In this document: positions 44,801 through 53,656 of the stretch, one piece after another
How positions within the stretch are numbered: the stretch's first letter is position 1
How the letters are laid out: each line of letters begins with the position of its first letter
Assembly (NCBI GenBank): GCA_025267735.1
Contig: CM046297.1
Coordinates: 30,158,011-30,222,010 of the forward strand
Direction: 5' to 3'
Length of the DNA stretch: 64,000 nucleotides
Source of the DNA: Mactra quadrangularis
Lineage: Eukaryota > Mollusca > Bivalvia > Venerida > Mactridae
The notes under the pieces: model-generated
The model's database searches: none
What the model saw: the letters and a program-made list of their open reading frames with translations, nothing else
What the model was told of the DNA's origin: nothing
Position numbers and translations under genes: made by a program

Positions 44801-47800
44801 ATCTTTACATATTTCACAGATAAATCAATGGAGACATTTTGACCTTAAAATACAGAGCCCCTTAAGTGACCTTTTGTTATTTTTTTTATTTTCACAACTA
44901 ATTCGTTTAAACGTAATATTTATTTTTTTACGAAATGCTATTTTGTTTTAACGGTCGAAATATTGTTTTTACGAAATAATTATTACTTTTTTTCGAAAAA
45001 AATATTTTTTTTTCGAAATAATTATTACGTTTTTTAAAAAACTATTCCGTTTAAACGAAATAGTGTGAAAATTAAAAAAAGTATTTCAAAATGCCACTTA
45101 AGGGGCTCCGTATTAAAACCACTGTACTTTACACATATACTTGGTTCCTGCCGGAGTGAAACATTTTATGATACAATCTTCCTCTGACTTCAAGAATACT
45201 TAAACAACATTAGTTATATTCTCACCTTAGCTTTAGATGGACATACTTGTATGGTATGACACTCTGATATGTTACTGACTTTTGTGCAGTTATAACAATC
45301 TATAGCATCTGTAAGTATATATGTACATAGGTATTAAAAAGTAGAAAAAATCAAATATACCCATTTATTTTTAAACCCTATTACCTAACCTATATTTAAA
45401 GTATCGCGTCAGTTGCAACCAGATCACTAGGGTCAAAAATAAAATTGGACGAATATCTTAAACAATGAACAAAATGAACGGTTATTTATAATGTCTTTTA
45501 AACAATAACATAGCACTAGTTTCTAGTACATGAGTAGATTTTAACTTCGTGGTCAAGTGGTTAAAATTAACCAATTTAAACCAGTGTTTTCCTTACTACA
45601 AGGACTGTTTAACAAGTACACAGTTCTCAGAAAATCTAGCTCATTATTTTAGAACCCGCTTTATTGACTCTATATCTACAGTCATCAAATTTCTAATCGG
45701 TCACCCAATTAATTCCTTATTTTCAATTTTAAAACTGCAATAAACTATGAACTATTATTACAATACTTACAGTCATACACATTATCAAATATTTGCTCTG
45801 AATTTCTTCAATTTGTGACTTTTTACATGAATACATATGATAAAGATACTCGTATAAAATCACAATTATTGAGAATATGATTTTGTCTGGAATATACCTG
45901 ATATATTGTTCTTTTTGATATTGCTATAATAGTCCATAGTTTATATTTCAAAGGATTAAATGGGGTGACCAATTAGAGATTTTGAAGAGTGTTTATGTAA
46001 GAATATAGACAGTTATTTAATGATGACCGAACACAATGTTGAAACTGATAGATGTATCTTTAACAGCGCTTGTATAAAACATTACAAATAATTCTTAACA
46101 TTTTAAAATAAGAATATAAACATAACTTGTATCCTGTATTATTATTGTCATAATTAAAATATTTACCTGTCTGATGTAGACTTATAGCCAATATGACATA
46201 AACCATACATGATGTTGCTGTAAATAAATAAACAAAATAATATATACCACAAACATGATGTCACTGTAAATATATAAACAGTATAATATATACCATACAT
46301 GATGTCACTGTAAATATATAAACAGTATAATATATACCATACATGATGTCACTGTAAATATATAAACAATATAATATATACCATACATGATGTCACTGTA
46401 AATATATAAACAATATAATATATACCATACATGAGGTCACTGTAAATATATAAACAATATAATATATATAGTGCGTACAAAAACAAAAACACTGTTTATA
46501 ATAACAATAGAATAAACTAATCCACTACGAGGGACGCTCAGGATGAAAATAACATAAACATGTGATATTTTTTACGATTGTCTTAGTTGTTAGTGTAATG
46601 GAAAAGATTTTTACCAACACAAGCACGATTTACCAACAAATGGTGGTATCCATCATGCTAATTTTGTTACAATGAATTACACACATTTTATTTTCATCAC
46701 TGCCTACCCCAGAAATGGATTGTCTCATTTCTAATGTTTACCAAAACACGTTTTGTTTTTTTGTACGCACTATACCATACATGAGGTCACTGTAAATATA
46801 TAAACAATATAATATATACCATACGTGATGTCACTGTAAATATATAAACAGTATAATATATACCATACATGATGTCACTGTAAATATATAAACAGTATAA
46901 TATATACCATACATGATGTCACTGTAAATATATAAGCAATATAAAAATTATATACCATATACATGATGTCAATGTAAATATATAAACAATTATATTATAT
47001 ATACCATATACATGATGTCAATGTAGATATATAAACAATATAATATATACCATACATGATGTCAATGTAGATATATAAACAATATAATATATACCATACA
47101 TGATGTCAATGTAGATATATAAACAATATAATATATACCATACATGAGGTCACTGTAAATATATAAACAATATAATATATACCATACATGATGTCAATGT
47201 AGATATATAAACAATATAATATATACCATACATGATGTCAATGTAGATATATAAACAATATAATATATACCATACGTGATGTCACTGTAAATATATAAAC
47301 AATATGATATATACCATACGTGATGTCACTGTAAATATATAAACAATATAATATATACCATACATGATGTCACTGTAAATATATAAACAATATAATATAT
47401 ACCATACATGATGTCACTGTAAATATATAAACAATATAACATATACCATACATGATGTCACTGTAAATATATAAACAATATAACATATACCATACATGAT
47501 GTCACTGTAAATATATAAACAATATAATATATACCATACGTGATGTCACTGTAAATATATAAACAGTATAATATATACCATACATGATGTCACTGTAAAT
47601 ATATAAGCAATATAAAAATTATATACCATATACATGATGTCAATGTAAATATATAAACAATTATATAATATATGCCATATACATGATGTCAATGTAAATA
47701 TATAAACAATTATATTATATATACCATATACATGATGTCACTGTAAAGAGTCGAGCCTGAACTTTGTTGTTTTGTTCTTCAAACCATAGCATTTATGATG

Positions 47801-48397
47801 TCATAGTCACGTACTATTGCCACCGTGTTGTTTGTGTAAAGATTAAGCGTTCTACCATTATAAACTAGTATGGAATACCTGCCCCTTACCACTATCGTTA
47901 TGGGTCAGGCAAACCGTAATAAGGGCGGCCTCCTCAGTCATTATTTAGGTATCATGTTTTCCTAATCTTGCATGATCATTTGCTAACGATAGTTACTTAG
48001 TAGGAGTTCGGTACTATATTGCTCATTCGAGTTCAATTTTTCTGATTACACGTATATTTAGCGAACGATTAACAAAAACATGTCTCTAAGTGAACACAAT
48101 TCGGACGTGGACTAGTCTCGTTAGAACTTTTACTTGTCAAAGTACGACTAGGAACCAGACAAATTATAAAAATGATTGACTAAGAGGGTGGTAGTTTATC
48201 CGTCACACTAATTTTGTTAAAATAAGCTTACTTTCATTATTTTATACATGTATTACAAAACAATTCCAGATATTTAATATTCTTGTTTTAAATCTAAATA
48301 TAAGTTGACCAAACATGTTCGTTAATGTATCAAGAATATAGTTGAACATACAAGTGTAATATCATAAACTAAACATACCTGATATACTAAACTTCAT
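29446..48397 (-). CDS. predicted secreted mosaic protein: Ly6-like, ShK, 3x TSP1, C1q (11 exons)
   Basis: Eleven exons on the - strand join without a phase error into 1578 nt (525 residues). Approximate residues are: signal peptide 1-22; three-finger (Ly6/uPAR-like) cysteines 27-74 and 147-179, with a Thr-rich stretch between them; ShK 180-227; TSP1 228-284, 285-341 and 342-395; C1q 396-525. All junctions between modules from the ShK exon onward are phase 1, the usual pattern for shuffled extracellular modules. The product should be secreted; it has no membrane anchor. TSP1 and C1q parts suggest binding to glycans, matrix or microbes, but no function is shown. The join of the third TSP1 exon to the C1q exon rests on splice signals and phase only. 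The third TSP1 exon could instead end at an in-frame TAG at 31220-31222, making the C1q exon a separate gene. A minus-strand AATAAA lies at 29399-29404. Confidence 0.7.
30571..30876 (+). mobile_element. tRNA-headed SINE (family B), head degenerate
   Basis: The body has TACGGCCATTCTCCCT, GTATGCGCCTAGTTG and AATCCAGAGATTTAGCC. The tail is ATACAATGTGTTGCTATGGC. The same body occurs at 40754-41071. Confidence 0.75.
31225..31386 (-). CDS. mosaic gene exon 10 (third TSP1 repeat)
   Basis: The acceptor is caattctag. It encodes DGKWQDWSSWSECSVSCDTG, then MKTRHRNCSESSFFGQVC and CQEERCQ. The expected phase-1 donor is C|gttagt, an allowed but weak site. If it is not used, the frame ends two codons later at TAG (31220-31222) and this would be the last exon of the TSP1 gene. 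Confidence 0.82.
31406..32652. repeat. 44-bp minisatellite in mosaic gene intron
   Basis: About 28 units of the type GGTACTTTGTTACAATAGGG + AGAGGTTAAATCATAACATA + TACT. The first units are 42 bp and alternate between two variants. The array starts about 20 bases from the acceptor of exon 10. Confidence 0.95.
33007..33177 (-). CDS. mosaic gene exon 9 (second TSP1 repeat)
   Basis: The acceptor is attctaccag and the donor is CAAG|gtatta, phase 1-1, the same length as the first TSP1 exon. It encodes DGDWSSWTKWSECSVTCGVG, then LQKRYRNCSNPFPDGDGLFC and CYESHCQ. Confidence 0.9.
33300..33358 (+). mobile_element. SINE 3' tail fragment
   Basis: GATGTGACCTTTCTGTGTTG, then GCGCCGTAAAACC and (AAAC)n, is the tail of a 5'-truncated SINE related to family A. 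Confidence 0.6.
33910..34301. mobile_element. MITE, TAGTCCGACA family, copy 1
   Basis: TAGTCCGACAAAATAAACC at the left and AGGTTAATATTGCCGGGCTA at the right, with CTGAGCTTGA/TCAAGCTCAG inside. About 390 bp. Relatives are at 38776 and 49151. Confidence 0.72.
34827..35033 (+). pseudogene. possible Tc1/mariner-type transposase fragment
   Basis: A short frame contains TVIKLSRKFERTESVKDLPS followed by RRRVTTRRQEW. This resembles the helix-turn-helix linker pattern FxxTGSVxDxPRSGRPRxTT of Tc1/IS630 transposases, with the glycines lost. No catalytic DDE part follows. It lies in a mosaic gene intron. Confidence 0.4.
35343..35513 (-). CDS. mosaic gene exon 8 (first TSP1 repeat)
   Basis: The acceptor is attctaaag and the donor is CCAG|gtaata, phase 1-1, 57 codons. 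It encodes DGNWSEWGNWSSCDVTCGNG, then TRVRTRDCD and six conserved cysteines ending CMERDCP. The WxxWxxWSxC motif is the site of C- and O-glycosylation in TSP1 domains. Confidence 0.9.
35577..36110. mobile_element. hAT MITE
   Basis: The ends TAGGCCCGGGAA and TTCCAGCCCTA are flanked by CTAATAAA and CTAATTAA (7 of 8). The interior repeats GAATATTCGAATATTCG. It belongs with the TAGGGCT-ended element at 14689. Confidence 0.72.
36282..38700. repeat. 31-bp minisatellite, ~78 copies, in mosaic gene intron
   Basis: The unit is TTAGGTTACAAGATCATTGT + ACATGTATTAG. A recurrent variant carries the palindrome GTACATGTAC followed by AATGTACTAGTTAGC. A block of several variant units recurs (for example 36640-36780, 37010-37130, 38500-38560). 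Confidence 0.95.
38776..39160. mobile_element. MITE, TAGTCCGACA family, copy 2
   Basis: TAGACCTACAAAATTAACC at the left and TCAGGTTAATATTGTCGCAC at the right. Interior similar to copy 1 (ACAGTCTATTTTTGTCTTCG). It ends about 65 bases from the ShK exon donor. Confidence 0.7.
39225..39368 (-). CDS. mosaic gene exon 7 (ShK domain)
   Basis: The acceptor is gtatttcag and the donor is CTAG|gtaatc, phase 1-1. It encodes a six-cysteine ShK-type module: ACIDQRGTDFC, then FDGCRN, then NICKKTCELC. In extracellular animal proteins such modules commonly act as binding or regulatory parts; nothing here indicates a toxin. Confidence 0.82.
39581..39866. repeat. 41-bp minisatellite, ~6 copies, in mosaic gene intron
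   Basis: The unit is ACGCAAGTACAGAACAGTCA + CGTCTCCATACACACGTGGT + T. The first unit is diverged. Two lone diverged units occur at 40075-40160. Confidence 0.93.
40621..40718 (-). CDS. mosaic gene exon 6 (Ly6-like domain, C-terminal CC..CN)
   Basis: The acceptor is atattaacag and the donor is C|gtaagt. It encodes DFLYLDDDVSCIKCCDTDAC and NKHLCDDKPPVT. The CCDTDACN box is the diagnostic end of Ly6/uPAR/toxin-like three-finger domains. Confidence 0.8.
40754..41071 (+). mobile_element. tRNA-headed SINE (family B), full length
   Basis: The head CCGGCTAGCTCAATTGGTAG with box B GGCTCGATTCC is well preserved. The conserved body and the tail CAATGTGTTGCTACGGCG follow, then (AAAC)n. It lies directly upstream (in gene sense) of mosaic gene exon 6. 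Confidence 0.85.
41097..42178. mobile_element. TATAGTGCGT-ended TIR element
   Basis: The left end TATAGTGCGTCCATATTGAC is answered at the right by GTCAATATGTACGCACTATA, then CCCCGACC(T/A)GACCTTT in both arms. The left arm is partly duplicated at 41283. A perfect 16-bp hairpin (CCAAGGACCCTATATT) sits inside. Non-coding. Confidence 0.72.
42179..43138. other. intron, nothing recognised
   Basis: Mosaic gene intron sequence between exons 5 and 6. No exon with good splice sites or known repeat was recognised. Confidence 0.5.
43139..43356 (-). CDS. mosaic gene exon 5 (Thr-rich insert in the Ly6-like domain)
   Basis: The acceptor is ttattgacag and the donor is AAG|gtgaag. It opens with MCREPTTPMPTT and continues as a Thr/Asn/Asp-rich stretch with several N-x-T/S sites (NMT, NIT, NLT, NFT), so a mucin-like, heavily glycosylated linker is likely. 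Its first cysteine appears to belong to the three-finger domain, whose remaining cysteines are in the next exon. The exon enters in phase 0 and leaves in phase 2, so skipping it would break the frame. A Harbinger-like MITE begins 10 bases from the acceptor. Confidence 0.7.
43367..43736. mobile_element. PIF/Harbinger-like MITE (copy 1)
   Basis: GGGACCTTAGTCAGTTATTT at the left and CAGATAACTGACTAAAGTTTC at the right (rounded similarity to the TIR) are flanked by TAA at 43364-43366 and 43737-43739. A copy with better ends is at 59097-59370. It lies against the exon 5 acceptor. Confidence 0.75.
43740..44384. other. intron, nothing recognised
   Basis: Mosaic gene intron 4 remainder, AT-rich, no feature I can support. 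Confidence 0.5.
44385..44453 (-). CDS. mosaic gene exon 4 (Ly6-like domain, middle)
   Basis: The acceptor is ttatttcag and the donor is GAT|gtaagt. It is a 23-codon phase 0-0 exon encoding GCMIYTDGSGHNKTYTMGCD and MND. GCM.Y...GC is the central strand pattern of mollusc three-finger domains. Confidence 0.75.
44851..45112. mobile_element. MITE with TTAAAA duplication
   Basis: TACAGAGCCCCTTAAGTG at the left and CACTTAAGGGGCTCCGTA at the right form the TIRs. TTAAAA flanks both sides (44845-44850, 45113-45118). The interior is runs of T and CGAAAT/ATTTCG. The class is uncertain; a TTAA-targeting family is possible. Confidence 0.75.
45226..45308 (-). CDS. mosaic gene exon 3 (Ly6-like domain, first part)
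   Basis: The acceptor is atacttacag and the donor is AAG|gtgaga. It encodes DAIDCYNCTKVSNISECHTI and QVCPSKAK. The CYNC opening followed by spaced C residues is typical of the first finger of Ly6/uPAR-like domains. Confidence 0.75.
46167..46217 (-). CDS. mosaic gene exon 2 (signal peptide core)
   Basis: The acceptor is tatttacag and the donor is ACAG|gtaaat. This 51-nt exon encodes TSCMVYVILAISLHQT, the hydrophobic core and end of the signal peptide. The 44-bp satellite directly upstream (46218-47745) is made of altered copies of this acceptor and of the first half of the exon. Confidence 0.7.
46218..47745. repeat. 44-bp satellite derived from mosaic gene exon 2 and its acceptor
   Basis: The + strand unit is ACCATACATGATGTCACTGT + AAATATATAAACAATATAAT + ATAT. 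On the - strand each unit reads TTTACAG followed by TGACATCATGTATGG, matching the real acceptor and first half of exon 2 (TTTACAG then CAACATCATGTATGG). There are roughly 28 units, interrupted by a MITE at 46471-46768. Units near 46960 and 47640 are longer variants. Confidence 0.93.
46471..46768. mobile_element. Tc1/mariner-like MITE inside the satellite
   Basis: The ends AGTGCGTACAAAAACAAAA and TTTTGTTTTTTTGTACGCACT are flanked by TA. About 300 bp, non-coding. It splits the satellite into two blocks, so it arrived after the array formed. Confidence 0.8.
47746..48378. other. intron 1 remainder of the mosaic gene
   Basis: Unique-looking sequence between the satellite and exon 1. No feature recognised. 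Confidence 0.5.
48379..48397 (-). CDS. mosaic gene exon 1 (start codon)
   Basis: This 19-nt coding piece encodes MKFSIS plus one base and has a strong donor G|gtatgt. Joined to exon 2 it gives MKFSISATSCMVYVILAISL, a convincing signal peptide, which is why this ATG was chosen. The 5' UTR and promoter were not identified. Confidence 0.65.
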
Positions 48398-49049
48398 AAC
48401 TTTAAAATCAACAAATTATATCTTATATTAACTGTCATATAATTTCTATAAGAACTGTAGAGTTAAAGGATGTTTATGATAATTATAAAGGAAATAGGTC
48501 AAAGGATATTTTATCTATCATGTGAAAAAGACAGTTGATAGATAAGAAAGTTACTGAGTAGAAAAGATAATATTGTAGTATTATCTAATATTAACCAAAA
48601 TATTTTGCAATCAGAAATCATTAAAAGGACTTGAATTTGACCACCGTTCTGCTTTAATATGAAAATAAACATTATAACTCGGCAATTGGTGAAACCTTTT
48701 TGACGTGAAAACCCTAAATTTAGTGATGAATGTACAGTCTTTACGACTGACGTAATATTTGGATAATCGGAACGAAATGAATGTAAGCAACATCATTTCA
48801 GAAACATTTCTGTATAATAGTCATTGACCTCGGACATTTAATATCTCAAATATGTTGGTTTAATGTACTTGCATGCCTGTTTTTAGCGCGAACCATTGTG
48901 ACGTCAATGACATCGTGAAAAAACGACAACGTCGTTAAGGTTACCAGAAAAACAAAGAAGAAGCATGAACGTATCTGCCTGCCAACTTTTATCATAATCG
49001 GTGAACAAAATAGTCATTCAGTAAACAGTGTATAATGTGGTTGTGGTTC
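48398..49049. other. upstream region of the mosaic gene
   Basis: This should hold the promoter and 5' UTR of the - strand gene. I could not point to a convincing TATA box or start site. Confidence 0.4.
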
Positions 49050-49113
49050 GAAAGTTTGGACCACCCCTAGAAAAAGTTCGGACCCCCCTAGAAAAAACCT
49101 GGATCCGCCCCTG
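49050..49113. repeat. hAT-type element end
   Basis: Repeated CCCCCCTAGAAAAA stretches ending GGATCCGCCCCTG. It is the reverse complement of the type of end seen at 9467. Confidence 0.5.
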
Positions 49114-49150
49114 ACAACTGTCATCTTATCACCCTTAATGAGGACTATAT

Positions 49151-49540
49151 TAGTCCGACAATATTAACCTGAGCTTGAACCAACTTATTATAATAATTAC
49201 ACTCTTCACTTACATTAAATCTTGAGTTTCCGTATGCGTATATACGATTATACACGTGTTTATAACAACTTATGTGAGTATAAATCAATTCTGTAAGCAT
49301 GGCATGTTATTATACTTTTTATTTTGGACTCATTCTTTATGGGATATACGTAAATCCGCAATGTTGTGTCATCGTTTGAAAGAATTTATTCTGATGAAAA
49401 CAAAAATTAATTGTTCAGTTCGTGTATTTTGTCGACATCTTACGATTTGGCACGACAAACTAAGACAAAAATAGACTGTAAATAATGAGTTAAATATATT
49501 TTTGCATAAAGGTCAAGCTCAGGTTAATATTGTCGGACCA
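49151..49540. mobile_element. MITE, TAGTCCGACA family, copy 3
   Basis: TAGTCCGACAATATTAACC at the left and GGTTAATATTGTCGGACCA at the right are the best preserved TIRs of the family. The interior is in reverse orientation relative to copies 1 and 2. Confidence 0.78.
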
Positions 49541-50915
49541 TACCTAAACATAATCACACTGTTTTATTTATCAGAATTACCTGAATTTTACTGAAGGCAA
49601 ATTAAGAGTCACAATACATTATGGAAGGTAAATACTTGAGAAAATTGTCGGCTCAACCTAAATCCATAATTCTATTTGGAAAGATGTATAAATGTGCTTT
49701 TTTCAATTTTCTGGTGTTGCCTTGGTAACCATAATTAGACTTCAAATGTCTATTCATACAAGACAATGGTCCAGATTCGTCAGATGGAAAACCAGGGAAA
49801 AACATTAAGTTCTCTTCTGTCCTATGAACTCCTGAGTATTGTTCTTTATCTAAAATATACAGCTGTGATAAGAATATACATGAATGTCTGATACTGTGAA
49901 ATTAATTACCAGGTTTGATAGATTGATTCATTATCAATTAACTAAACCTACATGTCATCAGGAACAGATATTGTTCTGTGACAATTATCATGTTATTGAG
50001 TAAAACAATGTCCATTAGATAGCAAATAAAACTGACATGATATGGTGTGCTGTATGGTGTGATTAATTCAGCCGAGTTATGTGTAACAGAATACATCATA
50101 CCTTATACAAAAAACTAGGAATAACATAGTTTCTGTTTTCTTTTCATGGTTTAAATGATGTCACTTACTATGTAAATTTAGACATTAACTGAAATTTAAT
50201 GAAATTTACAAAGATATGTGGCAAATAGATTTTGCTAAAGAATGGTACCAAACATACCTACATTGAATTTAACTTTGTATGTGAAAACTGTCTTTTACTG
50301 AATGTTTAGTTTTTGTGTGTCAATATATGTCAATGGATTGCTTAAAGAATTACACTAACATACTGTCTATGTTTTATTTCACTACTTTTATGGCACCGAT
50401 TTAGACCTTTTTGTGTCAACCACAGTGACCTGGTTTCTATATTTTAGCAACTAAAAGGTTACATCACTAATTAAGGACTAAACAACATATTAGAGTTGCA
50501 TGTATAGGTTGTGTATCTACAATGTATTACATTTATCATCACTCTGTGAATATCTAGTGCCCGTATTATCAAGTGTCGTACGACTGATTTCAGTCGTAAA
50601 TCCTTCTATATTGTTATGTTAAATTGTCGTAAGATTTTTATAATATGCTGCCCTGTAAAAAATACTTGATATACATGTATACATGTAATACAGGAACTTA
50701 TGTTGACTTTTATTTATAGTTAGAATAAAGCATTGTCGTAAAACATATTTGTGTTATACATTATGTATAGGAAATATATTCAAAAGGATTTATAATACAA
50801 AAATGTGTAAAATGTATGTAGAACTTTACAAGTTTTCACTAAACATTTAGATATACAATATTTGTGATTTAAACACAAAGTTATAGGTATTGTGGTTTAA
50901 ATAATCATCTAAAAT
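49541..50915. other. intergenic, nothing recognised
   Basis: AT-rich sequence without a recognised gene, RNA or repeat. Confidence 0.5.
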
Positions 50916-51038
50916 ATGAAATATATAATTGTTAAGAATAAAGAGAAAGTTGAATGTTCTTACAATATATCAACATTAGTTCAATATCATGATAATGATT
51001 TAGAGTATGGTACTGTAAAACAATGCCTTATGTTCAAG
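50916..51038 (+). CDS. possible first coding exon of an unknown gene
   Basis: An ATG opens a 41-codon frame (MKYIIVKNKEKVECSYNIST, then LVQYHDNDLEYGTVKQCLMF and K) that ends exactly at a consensus donor AAG|gtaagt. The composition is protein-like (charged, no low complexity), unlike the random frames around it. No family was recognised and no partner exon was found, so it could be chance. Confidence 0.3.
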
Positions 51039-51889
51039 GTAAGTGAATCTATATTTATACAGTACCCAACAAAATTTTGGAGACAAAAGAAATTGACATC
51101 AGTACATACTACCGAGATAACATTATGGGTTGTGTGGATTTATTAAAGCTTATATATGATGTGTATTTAAACTATTGGCAGGTCTTGTCATGTTTGTTTT
51201 TACCAATTAGTATTACCTGTGTTCTTTGAATGCATTTCTTTGTGGTATTGTTTAACCTTTTTTCAGGTAATCAACTACATAGGTTGAGTCTCTATTAAAC
51301 TATTATGACACCTTAGATAAGAACAGCTTTTTGATAATTTGATAACTTGGATAGAAGGATACAGAAATTATGTGTTTTTATACAGAAAGCTAAATAAAGG
51401 AGGTATAACTTTTATATTAGTATAGGTTTTTGCTAGGTTACCCAAGTAGTGACATTGCCTGATAAATTTGAGCTAATATAAGTTAAGGTTCACTGGGTTT
51501 TATCAACTTACTACAGTACTTAGTAATTGTGTTGACTTTTAATTTTTTCACTGACACGGTGTACATTTTTCTGTGTTTACATAGAATTGTGGAAGTATGA
51601 GGATGAAATCTGTATTTCTTACTGACCAACTCTCGCATGTTATTAAGGAACATAACATTTTGTATAGTTTTTTTTTTTTTTAGAAGGCATTTCTTTGCGG
51701 TACTGTTCAACCTTTCTTCAAATGATTACCTGAACTAGTTGCTCTTAGAATCAGTCATCTTGACTTGAAGGCAATGAATCTGCCTGTAATGTAGCTATGT
51801 TTGATAAGAATGATACCATAACATAACAGGTTGAATTTTGTATTTGATACAATTCTATGCGTGTGCCACATGTTTGTTTATATCCCGGA
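51039..51889. other. no gene seen; one diverged direct repeat
   Basis: A block with GCATTTCTTTGTGGTATTG near 51229 recurs as GCATTTCTTTGCGGTACTG near 51687, about 460 bases apart. Nothing else was recognised. Confidence 0.45.
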
Positions 51890-53060
51890 ACTTAATATGT
51901 TTTTATGCGACAAACCTATATGTGTAACATGTTTGAAATATTGTTTACATTGTTGTACTTAATATGATTTTATGAGACATACATGTATGTGTCACATGTT
52001 TGTACTCCTGTTTAGATTCTGGTCATGTGCCACATGTTTGTTTATGTATTACTTAATATGATTTTATGAGGCATACATGTATGTGTCACATGTTTGTACT
52101 CCTGTTTAGATTCTGGTCATGTGCCACATGTTTGTTTATGTCTTACTTAATATGATTTTATGGGACATACTTATATGTGTCACATGTTTGTATTCCTGTT
52201 TACATTCTGGTCATGTGCCACATGTTTGTTTATATCTTACTTAATATGATTTTATGAGGCATACATGTATGAGTCACATGGTTGTATTCCGGTTTACGTT
52301 CTGGTCATGAGCCATATGTTTGTCTATATCCTTGAACTTAATAAGTTTTTATGTGACAAACATACATGTGTAACATGTTTTAAATCTTGTTTACACCCTT
52401 GTACTTAATATGATTTTATGCGGCATACATGTATGTGTCACATGTTTGTGTTTCTGTTTACACTTTGGTCATGTGCCACATGTTTGTTTGCATCCTTGAA
52501 CTTTATATGTCTTTAAGGGGCAAACATACATGTGTAACATGTTTGAGATATTGCTTTCATCTTGGTACTTAATGTGATATTAAGCGACATACATGCATGT
52601 GTCACGCATTTGTGTTTCTGTTTACATTCTGGACATGAACAACATGTTTGTTCGTATCCTTGAACTTAGTATGTTTTATGCGACAAACATACATGTGTAA
52701 CATTGTGAGACTTTGTTTACACCCTGGTACTTAATATGATTCTATGTGACATACATGCTTGTGTCACATGGTTGTATTCCAGTTTAGATTCTTGTCATGT
52801 GCCACAGGTTCGCTTACATCCTTGAACTTAATATGTTTTTATGCGAAAAACATACATGTGTAACATGTTAGAGATATTGTTTGCATCCTTGTACTTAATA
52901 TGATTTTATGCGACATACATGCAGGTGTCACATGTTTGTACCCCTGTTTAGATTATTGTATTTTTATATGCAGCGTAAGTGCATGTGTCACATGTTTGTG
53001 TTTCTGTTTACAATCTTGTAATACATGTATACAACATACATCCATGTGTCATATTGTAGT
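51890..53060. repeat. degenerate ~94-bp minisatellite
   Basis: Units carry CTTAATATGATTTTATG, then CATACATGTATGTGTCACATG and GTCATGTGCCACATGTTTG. The first few repeat every 94 bases (51958, 52052, 52146, 52240). Later units alternate with a second type (GACAAACATACATGTGTAAC) and decay towards the LINE. Confidence 0.85.
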
Positions 53061-53656
53061 GTCACTTATATTCCTTTTTTTCTCATTTAGTTCTTTATGT
53101 ATGCAACATACATCGGTCACCTGATTTGTATGCCTGTCTATTCTGTTTTACTTTATATATAGAATATATCTGTGTCACATGTTAGTTTTCCATTATATAT
53201 CTTATTACTCATAAATTTCCATTTTATATACTTTTACTCATAAAATAGCTTACACTGGTACACATTTAAACGTCTAAGCATGGTATCCTATTTTACTTCT
53301 TAATTTTCATTGATTTGAATTTGAAAACATGGAAAAAATTAGATACACGTATTTTAATTTCATCATTGATATTTGTTTAGATCAATTCTATTTTCCCTTG
53401 TGGTTCTTCAGTTTTTTCAGTTTCAAAGGTAATAGAATTGTCATAAAAATAAGAGCAGGTATGATTCTAGCAAGAATATGTGTGAAACTTGGTTTGAATA
53501 GGTGTTACGTGAAAGTCTGTTTAGATTTGAAGAATAATAGTAAACGAAGTGTAAAACTAATTAAGGTATGCATCTTATGTATCAATGAAAAATATTTAGT
53601 TTCTTCCATGATTTTCCATCTTATCACATACTCATTTTTGAATTTTATAACAAATC

